Of a DNA stretch of 64,000 nt, positions 8,288 to 17,985 are shown piece after piece. Numbering within the stretch: the stretch's first letter is position 1; every line of letters begins with the position of its first letter. The notes under the pieces were generated by a model that saw nothing but the letters and a program-made list of their open reading frames with translations, was not told the DNA's origin and searched no databases. The position numbers and the translations under genes were made by a program. Source of the DNA: 9FT-COMBO-48-23 sp964400675 (GTDB lineage Bacteria > Chloroflexota > Dehalococcoidia > GIF9 > UBA5629); assembly GCA_964400675.1 (NCBI GenBank), contig CAYNVO010000011.1, positions 1-64,000 of the forward strand, given 5' to 3'.

Positions 8288-8504
8288 CAGCGATAGAGGT
8301 AGTGGCTTTGTTATCGGGCTGGCTGTGGGAGCAGTCCTCGGTTTAGCTATAGGGTTTCTCTTTGCCCCGCGGCCCGGTGAGGAAACGAGGCAATTGCTGA
8401 AAGAGAAGGCTGAATTGGCTCGAGAAAGAGCAGCGGAAGCTGCCGGTAAAGTGAGAGAGACTGCTGCTGAGATCACTAAAAAAGCTCAGGCAAAGATGCG
8501 GTAG
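8280..8504 (+). CDS. YtxH-domain general-stress-type protein
   Basis: A 74-residue protein with the YtxH pattern: a glycine-rich hydrophobic helix (FVIGLAVGAVLGLAIGFLFA), then the hallmark PRPGEETR, then an Ala/Glu/Lys-rich amphipathic helix. YtxH proteins are associated with stress and the cell envelope in Gram-positive bacteria, with no known biochemistry. Start ATG 8280 is fixed by a perfect AAGGAGG 6-12 bases upstream. A longer reading frame from 8229 is not needed. It overlaps the DUF948-like gene. Confidence 0.8.
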   Translation: MSDSDRGSGFVIGLAVGAVLGLAIGFLFAPRPGEETRQLLKEKAELARERAAEAAGKVRETAAEITKKAQAKMR

Positions 8505-8570
8505 TCATAAACGAGTAGGCTATAGCTTTAGTCATGAGCCTGGCAAACAGGCTCATATGAGAGGTGGAAC

Positions 8571-9668
8571 TTGGATACAGAAGTTAGTGTCTTCAGAAGA
8601 AACCGGCGCGTGATATTTTTTGTGTTGGGCATCGTCGTGGTCTTCTTGCTGCTCGCCGTATTTTGGAGTGTTCTACTGCCCTTTGTTTGCGGTCTGGTGC
8701 TGGCTTATCTCTTGCATCCTGTTATTTCATGGCTTGAGAATAAATTGCCTGTTCAAGGCAAGTGGTCGTCAGCCAGGCGCACCTCTTTGATAGCACTTAT
8801 CTTCATAGTAACCCTGGTGGTTGTTGGCTTATTCACTTTCTATATCGTTACAGGTGTGGTGGGTTCCTTCTCAATTTTAATTAAGAATGCACCTCAGTAT
8901 TTTTCTCAAGGCTTACAGACTCTCCATAATTGGTTTAATAGTTTTCAACAGTGGCTTCCGCCTGAAACCCAACAGCAGGTAGGATCCAGCTTGCAGGATG
9001 CAGGTACGACATTGGGTGATGCTATGAAGAGTGCCTTCGGGAAGGGCATTTCATATATATCGAGCACCTTCGGCTTTATACTCGGTTTTGTTGCCTTGCC
9101 TGTGTTTCTTTTCTACATCTTAAAAGATTGGGAAAAACTAAGCAGCAGCTTTTATTCTGCTTTTGCACCACCGGTGGCTAAATATGTCAGAGGTGTTGTA
9201 GGTGTCATAGACAAGATGTTGGGGCGATGGATTCGCGCCCAGCTAATGCTTTCTGCTGTCGTTGGTGTTTTGAGCTTTATCGGTTTAGCGGCTTTAGGAA
9301 TAACGCTTGCCCCAGCCCTTGCGGCTTTTCAGGGGTTAATGGAGTTTGTTCCCATATTAGGGCCGTGGATTGGTGGTGCAGTTGGTGTTATTGTTGTTCT
9401 CGCTATAGCTCCAGAGAAGGCAATCTGGGTAGCTGTTGTCTACCTTGCTGTTCAACTATTGGAAAATATTTTGCTTGTCCCCAGGATTCATGGGAGTTAC
9501 ATGCGTATACATCCGGCTATGATTCTGGTTTTACTTCCCTTGGGCGCTTATATTGCCGGCTTGTGGGGAATAATACTGATTGTACCTTTGACAGCCACAA
9601 TTATTGAGCTCTACAAATATGCGCGCCAGAATCTCGTGGCGGAGGAGATACAGCAAGCCTCTGAGTAG
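8571..9668 (+). CDS. AI-2E-family transporter (TqsA/PerM-type permease)
   Basis: A 365-residue membrane protein of the AI-2E transporter family (PF01594). It has N-terminal helices (VIFFVLGIVVVFLLLAVFW), a soluble amphipathic segment (about 105-155), and a C-terminal half with GLMEFVPILGPWIGG and the LLENILLVPRIHG motif characteristic of the family. Members export small molecules or, in some bacteria, act as Na+/H+ antiporters, so the substrate cannot be told. TTG start at 8571 with GAGGTGG 6 bases upstream. It lies 66 bases after the YtxH gene and may belong to the same transcript. It converges on uvrA. Confidence 0.85.
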   Translation: MDTEVSVFRRNRRVIFFVLGIVVVFLLLAVFWSVLLPFVCGLVLAYLLHPVISWLENKLPVQGKWSSARRTSLIALIFIVTLVVVGLFTFYIVTGVVGSFSILIKNAPQYFSQGLQTLHNWFNSFQQWLPPETQQQVGSSLQDAGTTLGDAMKSAFGKGISYISSTFGFILGFVALPVFLFYILKDWEKLSSSFYSAFAPPVAKYVRGVVGVIDKMLGRWIRAQLMLSAVVGVLSFIGLAALGITLAPALAAFQGLMEFVPILGPWIGGAVGVIVVLAIAPEKAIWVAVVYLAVQLLENILLVPRIHGSYMRIHPAMILVLLPLGAYIAGLWGIILIVPLTATIIELYKYARQNLVAEEIQQASE

Positions 9669-9691
9669 TTTTTTAATAACTGGACAAGCAG

Positions 9692-12553
9692 CTATTGTGT
9701 AGCTAAAGAGTACTCTTTGTGTTGTTTTCCTAGCGCATTTCTCAGATACTGGCCGGTGAATGAGTTATCTATTTGAGCTACCTCTTCAGGTGTGCCGGTA
9801 GCTATAATATAGCCGCCTTCATCACCAGCTCCGGGTCCGAGGTCTATTATGAAGTCGGCGTTTTTCATTACGTCCACGTGGTGCTCAATTATTACCACTG
9901 TGTTTCCGGCGTCTACAAGCCGCTGAAGTACCTGGAGCAAGCAGGCTATATCGGCAAAAGCCAGGCCGGTAGTAGGTTCATCGAGGATATAAAGGGTCTT
10001 GCCTGTGGAGCGGCGAGACAATTCGGTGGCAAGCTTGACCCGTTGAGCTTCGCCACCGGATAGAGTGGGTGCTGGTTGCCCCAGGCGTATGTAGCCTAAA
10101 CCGACATCGCGCAACGTCTCCAGTTTATTTCTCACCCTGGGGAAATGTTCGAAGAAGGTTATAGCTTCATCCACGCTCATATCTAGAATATCAGCTACGT
10201 TCTTGCCTTTGAAGTAAATCTCCAGAGCCTCGCGGTTGTAGCGCTTGCCCTTGCACACCTCGCAGGGCACGGTAACATCGGGAAGGAACTGCATCCCTAT
10301 CTGAATATAGCCTTCTCCTTGACAGGCTTCGCAACGGCCGCCTTTGGCATTGAATGAGAACCGTCCTGGTTTGTAGCCACGCACACGGGCTTCAGGCACA
10401 GTGGCGAATAGTTCGCGAATTGGGGTAAAAATACCGGTATAGGTGGCTGGATTACTGCGCGGAGTGCGACCGATAGGCGATTGGTCAATATCGACAACTT
10501 TGTCAATGTGTTCAATTCCGACGATGCCATCACATTTTCCAGGTCTATCTTTTGCCTTATAGAATATTTGCGCCAGTTTTTTGTACAAGACCTCGTTTAC
10601 AAGTGTGCTCTTGCCGCTACCTGATACGCCGCTGATGCAGACGAATTTGCTCAAAGGTACGGCGACATCGATATTTTTCAAATTGTTTTCGCGGGCGCCT
10701 TTAACTATTAGTTCTTTGCCTGAGCCGGGGCGGCGTCCTTGTGGCAGCGGGATTTGTTTTACTCTGCTGAGGTATTGACCGGTTATCGATTTGAGGCAGC
10801 TCATGATGTCGGTCAATGTTCCAGTGGCTACTATCTTGCCGCCGTGTTCTCCTGCTCCAGGTCCCATGTCAACGATATAGTCAGACGCTCGCATCATGGC
10901 TTCGTCATGTTCTACAATGAGAATCGTATTGCCGAGGTCCCGCAGCCGTTTCATCGTTTCTATTAGGCGATGAATGTCAGCTGGATGCAGGCCGATTGTA
11001 GGCTCGTCACAGATGTAGAGTACGCCCATGAGGCCGCTGCCGATTTGAGTAGCCAGGCGGATTCTCTGGGCTTCACCACCACTCAAAGTTGCCGATGGAC
11101 GGGCTAGGGTCAGGTAGCCCAGTCCGATATCTATAAGGAAGCCAAGACGGGTGTTTATCTCTTTCAGTATTTGATGGGCTATCTTCAGTTCCTGTGTAGT
11201 AAGGCGTGGTTTGCCATGGTCGCTATTAAGCAGATTCATCCAGTGTAGCGTTTCCGAAGCTGATAGCTCCGTCACTTCAATTATATTCATGCCATCTATG
11301 GTAATGGCTAAAGATTCGGGTTTAAGCCGCTTTCCATTACAGGCCGGGCAGGGATAAGAAGCCATGTGCCGTTCGATGTCAGCACGGGTATTGCTGGATT
11401 CGGTATCGCGATAAATCCGCTCTAAATAGGGGATTGCCCCTTCGTAGTTGGTAAAATACTCTCTTACACGGCCGTAGCGATTTCGGTATTTCACCAGCTC
11501 TCCATCTTCACCGTAGAGGACGAGCTTGAGGTGTTCTTTGTCGAGCTTGTTTACCGGCGTGTTAAGCGAGAAACCGTAACGGTGCGTCAGGTCATGGAGC
11601 TCGCTGGCATGCCAGGCAAACCATCCCCAGGCGCGGATAGCTCCTTGCGCCAAGCTCAGGTCTTTATTTGGTATAAGCAGGTCGGGGTCTATCTCCAGCT
11701 TTACACCGAGTCCGCTGCATGCTGGGCAGGCTCCGTGGGGGCTGTTAAAGCTGAAGGTTCGAGGGGCGATTTCACCGAGACTGATGCCGCAATGGACACA
11801 GGCGAAGTGCTCGGAGAACAGCAATTCTTCTCCATCTATAATGGAGATGAGGACAACTCCGGCTCCAAGCTTCAGCGCTGTTTCTACTGAGTCAGCAATG
11901 CGATTGTTCTCGGCTTCACCTATCTGAAGTCGGTCGACCACGACTTCAATAGTGTGTTTCTTGTTCTTATCTAGTTCGAATTCTTCGGAAAGGTCGCGTA
12001 TATATCCATCAACACGAACCCGGACAAATCCCGCTTTGCGCAAATCGTCAAATATTAATTGATGCTCGCCTTTCCTGTCTCTAATTAGTGGTGCTAGAAT
12101 CATGGTCCGGCTGCCGGTTGGCATTCCTTGTACTGCGTCCACAATCTGTTGTACTGTTTGTTTAGATATTTCGCGCCCACATTTGGGGCAATGGGGATGG
12201 CCGACGCGAGCGAAAAGCAGTCGCAAATAATCATAAATCTCGGTCACTGTGCCTACCGTGGAGCGGGGATTGCGCGATGGGCCTCTTTGGTCGATTGAGA
12301 TAGCCGGGCTCAAGCCTTCGATGTAGTCTACATCGGGCTTTTCCATCCGTCCCAGGAACTGTCGAGCATAAGCAGACAGCGATTCCACGTAACGGCGCTG
12401 CCCTTCGGCGTAAATTGTATCGAAAGCCAAAGAGCTTTTACCCGAGCCTGAAACGCCGGTGATGACCACCAGCTTGTCTCGAGGTATAGTTACGTCTATA
12501 TTCCTGAGATTGTGCTCTCGAGCTCCTTTTACAATTATGTTCTCTAAGGGCAT
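9692..12553 (-). CDS. uvrA: Excinuclease ABC subunit A
   Basis: A 953-residue full-length UvrA, the damage-recognition ATPase of nucleotide excision repair that loads UvrB. Two ABC modules are visible: Walker A GVSGSGKSS (about 32-40) with signature LSGGEAQR, and a second GVSGSGKST with another LSGGEAQR. The zinc fingers are present: CPKCG, CVHCG...CPACSG, CPACNG, and CEACQGEGY...CEVCKGKRY. The C-terminus is slightly extended. No uvrB or uvrC is nearby. The start is ATG with a weak ribosome binding site. The upstream intergenic region holds a dispersed AT-rich repeat. Confidence 0.97.
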   Translation of the reverse strand: MPLENIIVKGAREHNLRNIDVTIPRDKLVVITGVSGSGKSSLAFDTIYAEGQRRYVESLSAYARQFLGRMEKPDVDYIEGLSPAISIDQRGPSRNPRSTVGTVTEIYDYLRLLFARVGHPHCPKCGREISKQTVQQIVDAVQGMPTGSRTMILAPLIRDRKGEHQLIFDDLRKAGFVRVRVDGYIRDLSEEFELDKNKKHTIEVVVDRLQIGEAENNRIADSVETALKLGAGVVLISIIDGEELLFSEHFACVHCGISLGEIAPRTFSFNSPHGACPACSGLGVKLEIDPDLLIPNKDLSLAQGAIRAWGWFAWHASELHDLTHRYGFSLNTPVNKLDKEHLKLVLYGEDGELVKYRNRYGRVREYFTNYEGAIPYLERIYRDTESSNTRADIERHMASYPCPACNGKRLKPESLAITIDGMNIIEVTELSASETLHWMNLLNSDHGKPRLTTQELKIAHQILKEINTRLGFLIDIGLGYLTLARPSATLSGGEAQRIRLATQIGSGLMGVLYICDEPTIGLHPADIHRLIETMKRLRDLGNTILIVEHDEAMMRASDYIVDMGPGAGEHGGKIVATGTLTDIMSCLKSITGQYLSRVKQIPLPQGRRPGSGKELIVKGARENNLKNIDVAVPLSKFVCISGVSGSGKSTLVNEVLYKKLAQIFYKAKDRPGKCDGIVGIEHIDKVVDIDQSPIGRTPRSNPATYTGIFTPIRELFATVPEARVRGYKPGRFSFNAKGGRCEACQGEGYIQIGMQFLPDVTVPCEVCKGKRYNREALEIYFKGKNVADILDMSVDEAITFFEHFPRVRNKLETLRDVGLGYIRLGQPAPTLSGGEAQRVKLATELSRRSTGKTLYILDEPTTGLAFADIACLLQVLQRLVDAGNTVVIIEHHVDVMKNADFIIDLGPGAGDEGGYIIATGTPEEVAQIDNSFTGQYLRNALGKQHKEYSLATQ

Positions 12554-12596
12554 AGCATGTCCGTGTTGGGAAAACTTGATATTTATTGTAGCACTA

Positions 12597-12745
12597 CATC
12601 CACCGAAATCCTAAATCCGAATTTCCAAGCTCTAAACAAATTCAAAGCCCAAAATACTGATGACCTAAAACTGTTTTTTTAACTTGGAGAATTCGGATTT
12701 TGGTATTGCGGAGCATTTAGGGTTTAGTATTCAGGATGTCTCAAT
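12597..12745. repeat. AT-rich imperfect inverted repeat upstream of uvrA
   Basis: A left arm around 12610-12631 (CCTAAATCCGAATTTCCAAG) is matched, as reverse complement with one insertion and a mismatch, by a right arm around 12684-12705 (CTTGGAGAATTCGGATTTTG). The flanking text (ATTTAGGGTTTAG; AAACAAATTCAAAGC) has the low-complexity look of dispersed repeats found in several bacterial phyla. No ORF lies inside. Confidence 0.5.
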
Positions 12746-12778
12746 CGGGTTGCTTTGGCGTGGAGATGAAGCCTGGAA

Positions 12779-15628
12779 CTACCTCTTTATTCTGCCGGCG
12801 AGGAAGACAGCAACAGGTAAGACAACTAGCAAGAAGGCTATGGCAATATATGCCCAAATAGGAATATCTAATATCCATGGTAGAGGTTCGGATTCTTCTG
12901 CGCTACCGTTTGGTGGGGCTGCCGGTGTGGTGCCAGGTTGAGGAGTCTTTTCCGCATCAGGTGTTGCGATGCTGAATGACATTATTTTAGACCATTGTCC
13001 CTCTCCCGTTTCACCGGTCGCTGCCTGGCTGACCCTTATTTCCCAGTAGTATTTCTTACCTTTTTCTAAACTGACCGTATCGGGCAATTCCCATCTCGGT
13101 GACTGTGGATTCCCTGGCTTTATAGTTTGTTGAGATGTTATTTGACTGAAACCTTCATCTTCGGCCAGCCAGAGCTCATATTCTATGGCTACCGTCGGGT
13201 GTTTCCATTTGAACACTATGTCCCCAATATCTCCGGTATCAAGGTATACGGGTATTACCTCATCTATCACCGGTGAAGCTGGTGTTGGAGCCTGGAATAG
13301 CACCTCCCGACTTGGCGGAGGTGGTGGCGTATATTGAGGGCTTGGAGAAAAGCAGTCATAGAAATTCCACAATTGCCCTGTGGTGGCAGTGTAGGGCCTG
13401 TCGTCAATTGCCCACAGGTTAATGCCGGCTGATATTTTCAAAGAGACGGGCTCTCTGGTAAAAACAACTCTCGGGGCTAATCCCACGCTCACGCTGTCCC
13501 ACTCGATATACGGCGGACCAAGCTGTTCCTGTTCCAGCGTGCGGGCAACTGCAGTGTTACCTCCGTTTGACCAGGCACCATAGAATGTCCCAAGCTGAGC
13601 CAGCCCGTAGAAATTTAGCCCCGGTGCTCCCATGGCTGTCCAGCCGAAGTTTGAGTCTGTGACCCAGTTATAAATGTCGCTTCCAGCGCTGTCGCTGGCA
13701 GCATAGATTATTAGGGCATCCCGGAATCGGTAATCGGCGATTATATGCATCTGTCCAGGCGCCGGGATAGAAGTGGTTCGCTGGAACGAAACGCCGCCAT
13801 CCAGTGAGTATGCCACCATGCCTTCAGCGGCATCGCCGACTACAACAGCGCCTGTTGGTGTAGCGGTGATGCTATGTCCGGTGTTTAAAGTTGTGGCTGC
13901 GCTTGGTGACCATTGCCATGTCTGGACGTTGCTGACCCCGTGGCGGACGTAATTGTTATCCAGGACATAAATGTGAGACACATCATTAATTCCGGTGACG
14001 ACAAAATCGGCTACATTAGCCCCCGGCAGAATGCTATCCCAGGTCTGACCTCCATCCAGAGATTGCCTTAAATCACTTGTTAATCGCGAGGCGAAGTATA
14101 TAGTCGGGTCATTACCGAAGTTGCTGGTGCGCATTATCAGGTCGTTACTTGTTGACAGTAGACACAGTACCCGTTCCCATATCTGTCCTGTAGGCGATCC
14201 TGTTGTCTGCCAGATGCTGTCGAAGTTGTTTATCCCGCCGCGGTTATTGATAGATGCCAGGTATATGACATCTGAAGTCGGAGTAATTGCCACATCGGAG
14301 AGAAAACTTATCTCGGTGTCTATCAGGCTGAGCTGATTCCATGTTCTGCCGTTATCAGGGCTTAGAGATAATGCCGATTCATCCAGTGGAGTGCCGGTCA
14401 AATAAGCGCCGGGCCAGCTTGCCGGATTATTGAGTGGGGCAGAACTGGTGGCGCAGTATGCCCGGCTGCCGTCAGGGCTCCAGATTACCTGGGCATTGGC
14501 AAAACCTGAGTTACCGCCTCCAGTCGGCGCCTTTTGAGCTTGATACCAGCAGGTTCCCGGGCAGCTAGCAGTAGCGTCAGTGAACCATGTTACCCCTGCG
14601 GCTGTAGTGGCATTGCCGCGAACTTCGCCAGCCAGCAGCTTGCCAGAAGCATAGTTACCGTAATAGGCAATGCTGGAAATTCTCAAAGGTGCCGGAGTCG
14701 GCATCAGTAGATAGCCGACGGTGTTGTCGAAGCGGTAGATACCGGCATTTGCTGTCGGTGCATCCAGGCTGACATACATGCGGCGCAGGCTCGGAGCCTG
14801 TCCTGAGAAGTCGGCGGGCAGTTCTAGGTCAGCAGTTATGACTTGAGCTACGTTGGGAGAGGTGCCAGCACCTGCGGTGGTAACCTCCACCGGACCCCAG
14901 GCGCCCCAGTTGGTGGTGTTAGCTGCTATGTCGTGAGTACCAAGATTGATGTAGGTGCCGGCGACATGGGTTGAGACAGTCACCAGGCTGGAATCGGCTC
15001 GATAATTTGGGGAAAATTTCGCCGCCAGTGTATCGCCGCTGAATCCCTGAGATGCCCAACTGCCGATGCCAACCGCCTTGAAAACATAGATGTCTCCGCC
15101 ACCAGCTCCGGTTCGTGTGCCGATGGCTATGTCATAGCTGCCATAATTCGGCGAGATGGCAATGGCACTTATACTACTGGCTGCGGGGCAGTTGGTGTTC
15201 TGCCAGTTAGCGCCGCCATTGGTTGATATGAATACCCCGCCGGGCAAGCCCCCATTGCTGGTGACCACCGCTACGAAGTTCGGGTTATCCGGCGCCATTG
15301 CCACGTTCCATGCGGGCAGGGTGGCGCCAACATTTGCCAGATGGCTGGACAGGTCATCCCAGGTAACGCCTGAATTCAATGACCTGTAGATTTTGCTGTT
15401 AGAAATATCTATCGCATAGAAGGTTCTGCCATCAACGCCGACTGCGATGTCGTTTATCTCAGATGGACTGACGATAACGTTACCTGTGCTGCTTGGAGTG
15501 CCTACAACGCTCCATTTCATCGTCCCGGCGTTAGCTAAAGGTGGTTTGGCTGGTATTATGAGGCAGATGATTATAGCTAATGCCAGACCAAGTCCGAGCC
15601 TCAGGATATTAAAAGTGGGATTTTTCAT
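12779..15628 (-). CDS. Secreted beta-propeller (BNR/sortilin-like) surface protein with C-terminal membrane anchor
   Basis: A 949-residue protein with an N-terminal signal peptide (about 1-34, ending PPLANAG), a long region of repeated blades, a type-III-fibronectin-like domain and a C-terminal transmembrane helix (about 917-945) followed by Arg/Lys. The blades are recognised by recurring GxTW/GATW elements and Asp-box-like words such as SLDGGQTW, SLNSGVTW and SLSPDNGRTW. The FN3-like domain has WKHPTVAIEYELWLAED and YYWEIRVSQ. This is the architecture of exported BNR/glycosyl-hydrolase-like propellers, probably an S-layer or cell-surface protein. No catalytic residues for sialidase activity can be assigned. 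A Pro/Ser linker precedes the anchor. The neighbouring gene also encodes an anchored surface protein. Confidence 0.75.
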   Translation of the reverse strand: MKNPTFNILRLGLGLALAIIICLIIPAKPPLANAGTMKWSVVGTPSSTGNVIVSPSEINDIAVGVDGRTFYAIDISNSKIYRSLNSGVTWDDLSSHLANVGATLPAWNVAMAPDNPNFVAVVTSNGGLPGGVFISTNGGANWQNTNCPAASSISAIAISPNYGSYDIAIGTRTGAGGGDIYVFKAVGIGSWASQGFSGDTLAAKFSPNYRADSSLVTVSTHVAGTYINLGTHDIAANTTNWGAWGPVEVTTAGAGTSPNVAQVITADLELPADFSGQAPSLRRMYVSLDAPTANAGIYRFDNTVGYLLMPTPAPLRISSIAYYGNYASGKLLAGEVRGNATTAAGVTWFTDATASCPGTCWYQAQKAPTGGGNSGFANAQVIWSPDGSRAYCATSSAPLNNPASWPGAYLTGTPLDESALSLSPDNGRTWNQLSLIDTEISFLSDVAITPTSDVIYLASINNRGGINNFDSIWQTTGSPTGQIWERVLCLLSTSNDLIMRTSNFGNDPTIYFASRLTSDLRQSLDGGQTWDSILPGANVADFVVTGINDVSHIYVLDNNYVRHGVSNVQTWQWSPSAATTLNTGHSITATPTGAVVVGDAAEGMVAYSLDGGVSFQRTTSIPAPGQMHIIADYRFRDALIIYAASDSAGSDIYNWVTDSNFGWTAMGAPGLNFYGLAQLGTFYGAWSNGGNTAVARTLEQEQLGPPYIEWDSVSVGLAPRVVFTREPVSLKISAGINLWAIDDRPYTATTGQLWNFYDCFSPSPQYTPPPPPSREVLFQAPTPASPVIDEVIPVYLDTGDIGDIVFKWKHPTVAIEYELWLAEDEGFSQITSQQTIKPGNPQSPRWELPDTVSLEKGKKYYWEIRVSQAATGETGEGQWSKIMSFSIATPDAEKTPQPGTTPAAPPNGSAEESEPLPWILDIPIWAYIAIAFLLVVLPVAVFLAGRIKR

Positions 15629-15759
15629 CGACTTTTTCCTGTTATTAGCAGATATTAGCCTCCTGTCGTTCTGGGGGAGCTAAACGACCGAAGAATAACA
15701 CAGTTTTGCTATTACTCTAAATTTCCTCTTCGAGTGAGTAGGGGTCTATTTGCGGTTTC

Positions 15760-17931
15760 TCATGACATGGTTTCGTGGGGTAGCTTGTCGGGGGGAACAA
15801 TCTCTGTGTCTGTCACCTCAATTAGCGGCATGCCATCAGTATAGTGAGGTGCAGGTGGTGTGAATTCCTGACCGGGCGCATAGGTGCTTTCTTCAGTTAT
15901 CGTGTTAATCAGGCTGTATACTATTTCTACGCTGCCTTCGTGAGGTTCTTTGTGCTTGCGTGGCAGCCAGCAGTTGAGTATTTCCCACTCCTGGTATATA
16001 TATCGTCTCCAGGTGATAGCCAGACCGGTCATACCTTCGGTTGCCTTTTTGCCACTGGCTGGTGGAGTTATAGTCCTGGTTTCTAGCTGTTTCCACTGAC
16101 TGGATACTATTCTCAATGGCTTTTTCGCGGTAAAGTTACATGTTGTGGGTGCCTCTTCACTTGCGGCTTCTGCCTCCTCTACTTCCTCTGCAGTTGGTGG
16201 TGTTGGTGCTTTTAGCTGTCTATCCTCTTTAACGGTTTTAGCTTGAGGCAACGCTGTACCTGATGGTGTGGACTTTATCTCTTCTTCATACATCTGTAGA
16301 AGCTCACCGAACTTTTCCATGAGCTGCTCTCTGGTTGTCGCCGGTCCCAGTTTTGGCTTGTCTCCGCCTATCATAACCACTGTGGTTTGAGGTGGTGGTA
16401 TGGGTTGGGGAGGTGGAGGGGGCATGTATGGATAGTAAGGTGGAGGTGGCGGTGCTGGTTTTGGTTGCAGGCTGCGCAGCAAGAGGTATAAGCCGTAGCC
16501 GCCCAGTATAAGCAGGATAATTGTTGCCGGTATCATGACGAACGGCATAGTGTAGTCGGGTTCCCAGTCTATAGTTATTGTCTTGGGGGCATCCATGGGC
16601 GTAGAGCCGCTGGATTTAACGGCGTTTAACTTGCCGCCGAAGACGCCGATAATTCCAGACATACGAACCTGCGCATCTGTCATGCTCCATTCGGCTGTGC
16701 TGCCAGACTTGTACCAATCACTGCCCTCTGCTTCACCGTAAGGTGATGTCAGGGTCAGTCTGTAATAGGTGTCATAGTAAGCAGTACAGGTTCCGGCTGC
16801 ATTAACGGTCAGGCTTAGCTCTCTACCGGGAACTGTCTCGCCCGTAGGTAGTTTCCAGTAAGCGAAGCGGTACTGCGTGCCCTGGGCGTCGGGGTCATTA
16901 ACCTGGTCAGGGGCAAGATTTTTCAAGACATAGCCTTCCTTATACCAGCCTGCGCCTGATATTTGACCAATTTTAGAAGGCTCCGTTTTGAGCTCGATAG
17001 AATACTCGGTGTAATAGGGAAATATGGCATCATATGAATACTCGGTAACTGTTATTTTATCTACCTCAGCTTTGAACCTGATACCGGAATCGGTCGGATG
17101 CTGCACAGTAGGGTCGACGCTTATAGTTCTTACCGCACCTAAATCGAGGCTGATTTTTGTGGACTCACCGCCTCGCAGCGTGACCGTGGGGGTTGCTCCT
17201 ACGTATACTTTCGTCTGGCCGACTTTAAGTCCGTTGCCGATGGTAACTGTAGCCTCATAGCCTCCCTTTTCCACTATGATACTAAAGCTCTGTTGCCCCG
17301 TTATAGCTGGGGTTGAGCTATCTTTGGCTTCAACTACAAAACTATAGCTGCCGGCACTGCCTTTGGCTGGAATACCTGAGATGTAGCCTACGCTTGCATT
17401 TAGCATTAGTCCTGTAGGTAATGTACCGCTCATTATTGACCAGGTGTATGGTGATGTTCCGCCGCTGACACCTATCGTAGCGTTATAGCTCTCACCCTCC
17501 TTTGCCTGTGCCAGAGTTGTTGTAATGAATGTGAGTGGAGGTTGGATAATGGTGAGAACAAATGCTCGCGTGTCAGTGGCTAATGTTCCATCGGTAACCC
17601 GGGCGGTAAAATTGAAGGTGCCGGCTATTGCTGGTGTACCTGAAACAGTACCTGTGGCATCGAGACCTAACCCTGTCGGTAAACCTCCAGTTATAATAGT
17701 CCATGCGTAAGGTGGAGTACCTCCCACAGCTTGCAGCGACGTATAGTAAGCGCCTCCCATCTGACCTTGTGGTAGAAGTGGTGAGGTGGTGATAACAGGT
17801 TGTGCTAGAACAGGGCTCGCAATCAGGGATGCGAAACCTAGAAGTACAAGCATGCAAACCAGGGTCAGGCAAATCCCTCGACCGATGGCTAATTTCATGG
17901 TAGGGCGTTCATTCCGGCGGATGGATTTCAT
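15760..17931 (-). CDS. Secreted Ig-like (He_PIG) protein with membrane helix and proline-rich cytoplasmic tail
   Basis: A 723-residue protein with a signal peptide (hydrophobic stretch about 18-42) and two consecutive He_PIG-type immunoglobulin-like domains (about 45-130 and 133-222). Their repeated signature is GGTPPYAWTI / GGTSPYTWSI followed by LPTGLGLD / LPTGLMLN and SGTP / SGIP. Then come further beta-rich domains, a transmembrane helix (about 461-487), a proline-rich stretch (about 490-520) and a roughly 200-residue C-terminal part with acidic and Pro segments. The C-terminal third should be cytoplasmic, so the protein spans the membrane once and could link surface and cytoplasm. A second in-frame ATG at 17898 (MKLAIGRG) is an equally good start. 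Role unknown. Confidence 0.7.
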   Translation of the reverse strand: MKSIRRNERPTMKLAIGRGICLTLVCMLVLLGFASLIASPVLAQPVITTSPLLPQGQMGGAYYTSLQAVGGTPPYAWTIITGGLPTGLGLDATGTVSGTPAIAGTFNFTARVTDGTLATDTRAFVLTIIQPPLTFITTTLAQAKEGESYNATIGVSGGTSPYTWSIMSGTLPTGLMLNASVGYISGIPAKGSAGSYSFVVEAKDSSTPAITGQQSFSIIVEKGGYEATVTIGNGLKVGQTKVYVGATPTVTLRGGESTKISLDLGAVRTISVDPTVQHPTDSGIRFKAEVDKITVTEYSYDAIFPYYTEYSIELKTEPSKIGQISGAGWYKEGYVLKNLAPDQVNDPDAQGTQYRFAYWKLPTGETVPGRELSLTVNAAGTCTAYYDTYYRLTLTSPYGEAEGSDWYKSGSTAEWSMTDAQVRMSGIIGVFGGKLNAVKSSGSTPMDAPKTITIDWEPDYTMPFVMIPATIILLILGGYGLYLLLRSLQPKPAPPPPPYYPYMPPPPPQPIPPPQTTVVMIGGDKPKLGPATTREQLMEKFGELLQMYEEEIKSTPSGTALPQAKTVKEDRQLKAPTPPTAEEVEEAEAASEEAPTTCNFTAKKPLRIVSSQWKQLETRTITPPASGKKATEGMTGLAITWRRYIYQEWEILNCWLPRKHKEPHEGSVEIVYSLINTITEESTYAPGQEFTPPAPHYTDGMPLIEVTDTEIVPPDKLPHETMS

Positions 17932-17985
17932 CTGTTACATCTATTATAGTCGCCAAATCACCTTTTGTCGACATCAAACGAGAGC

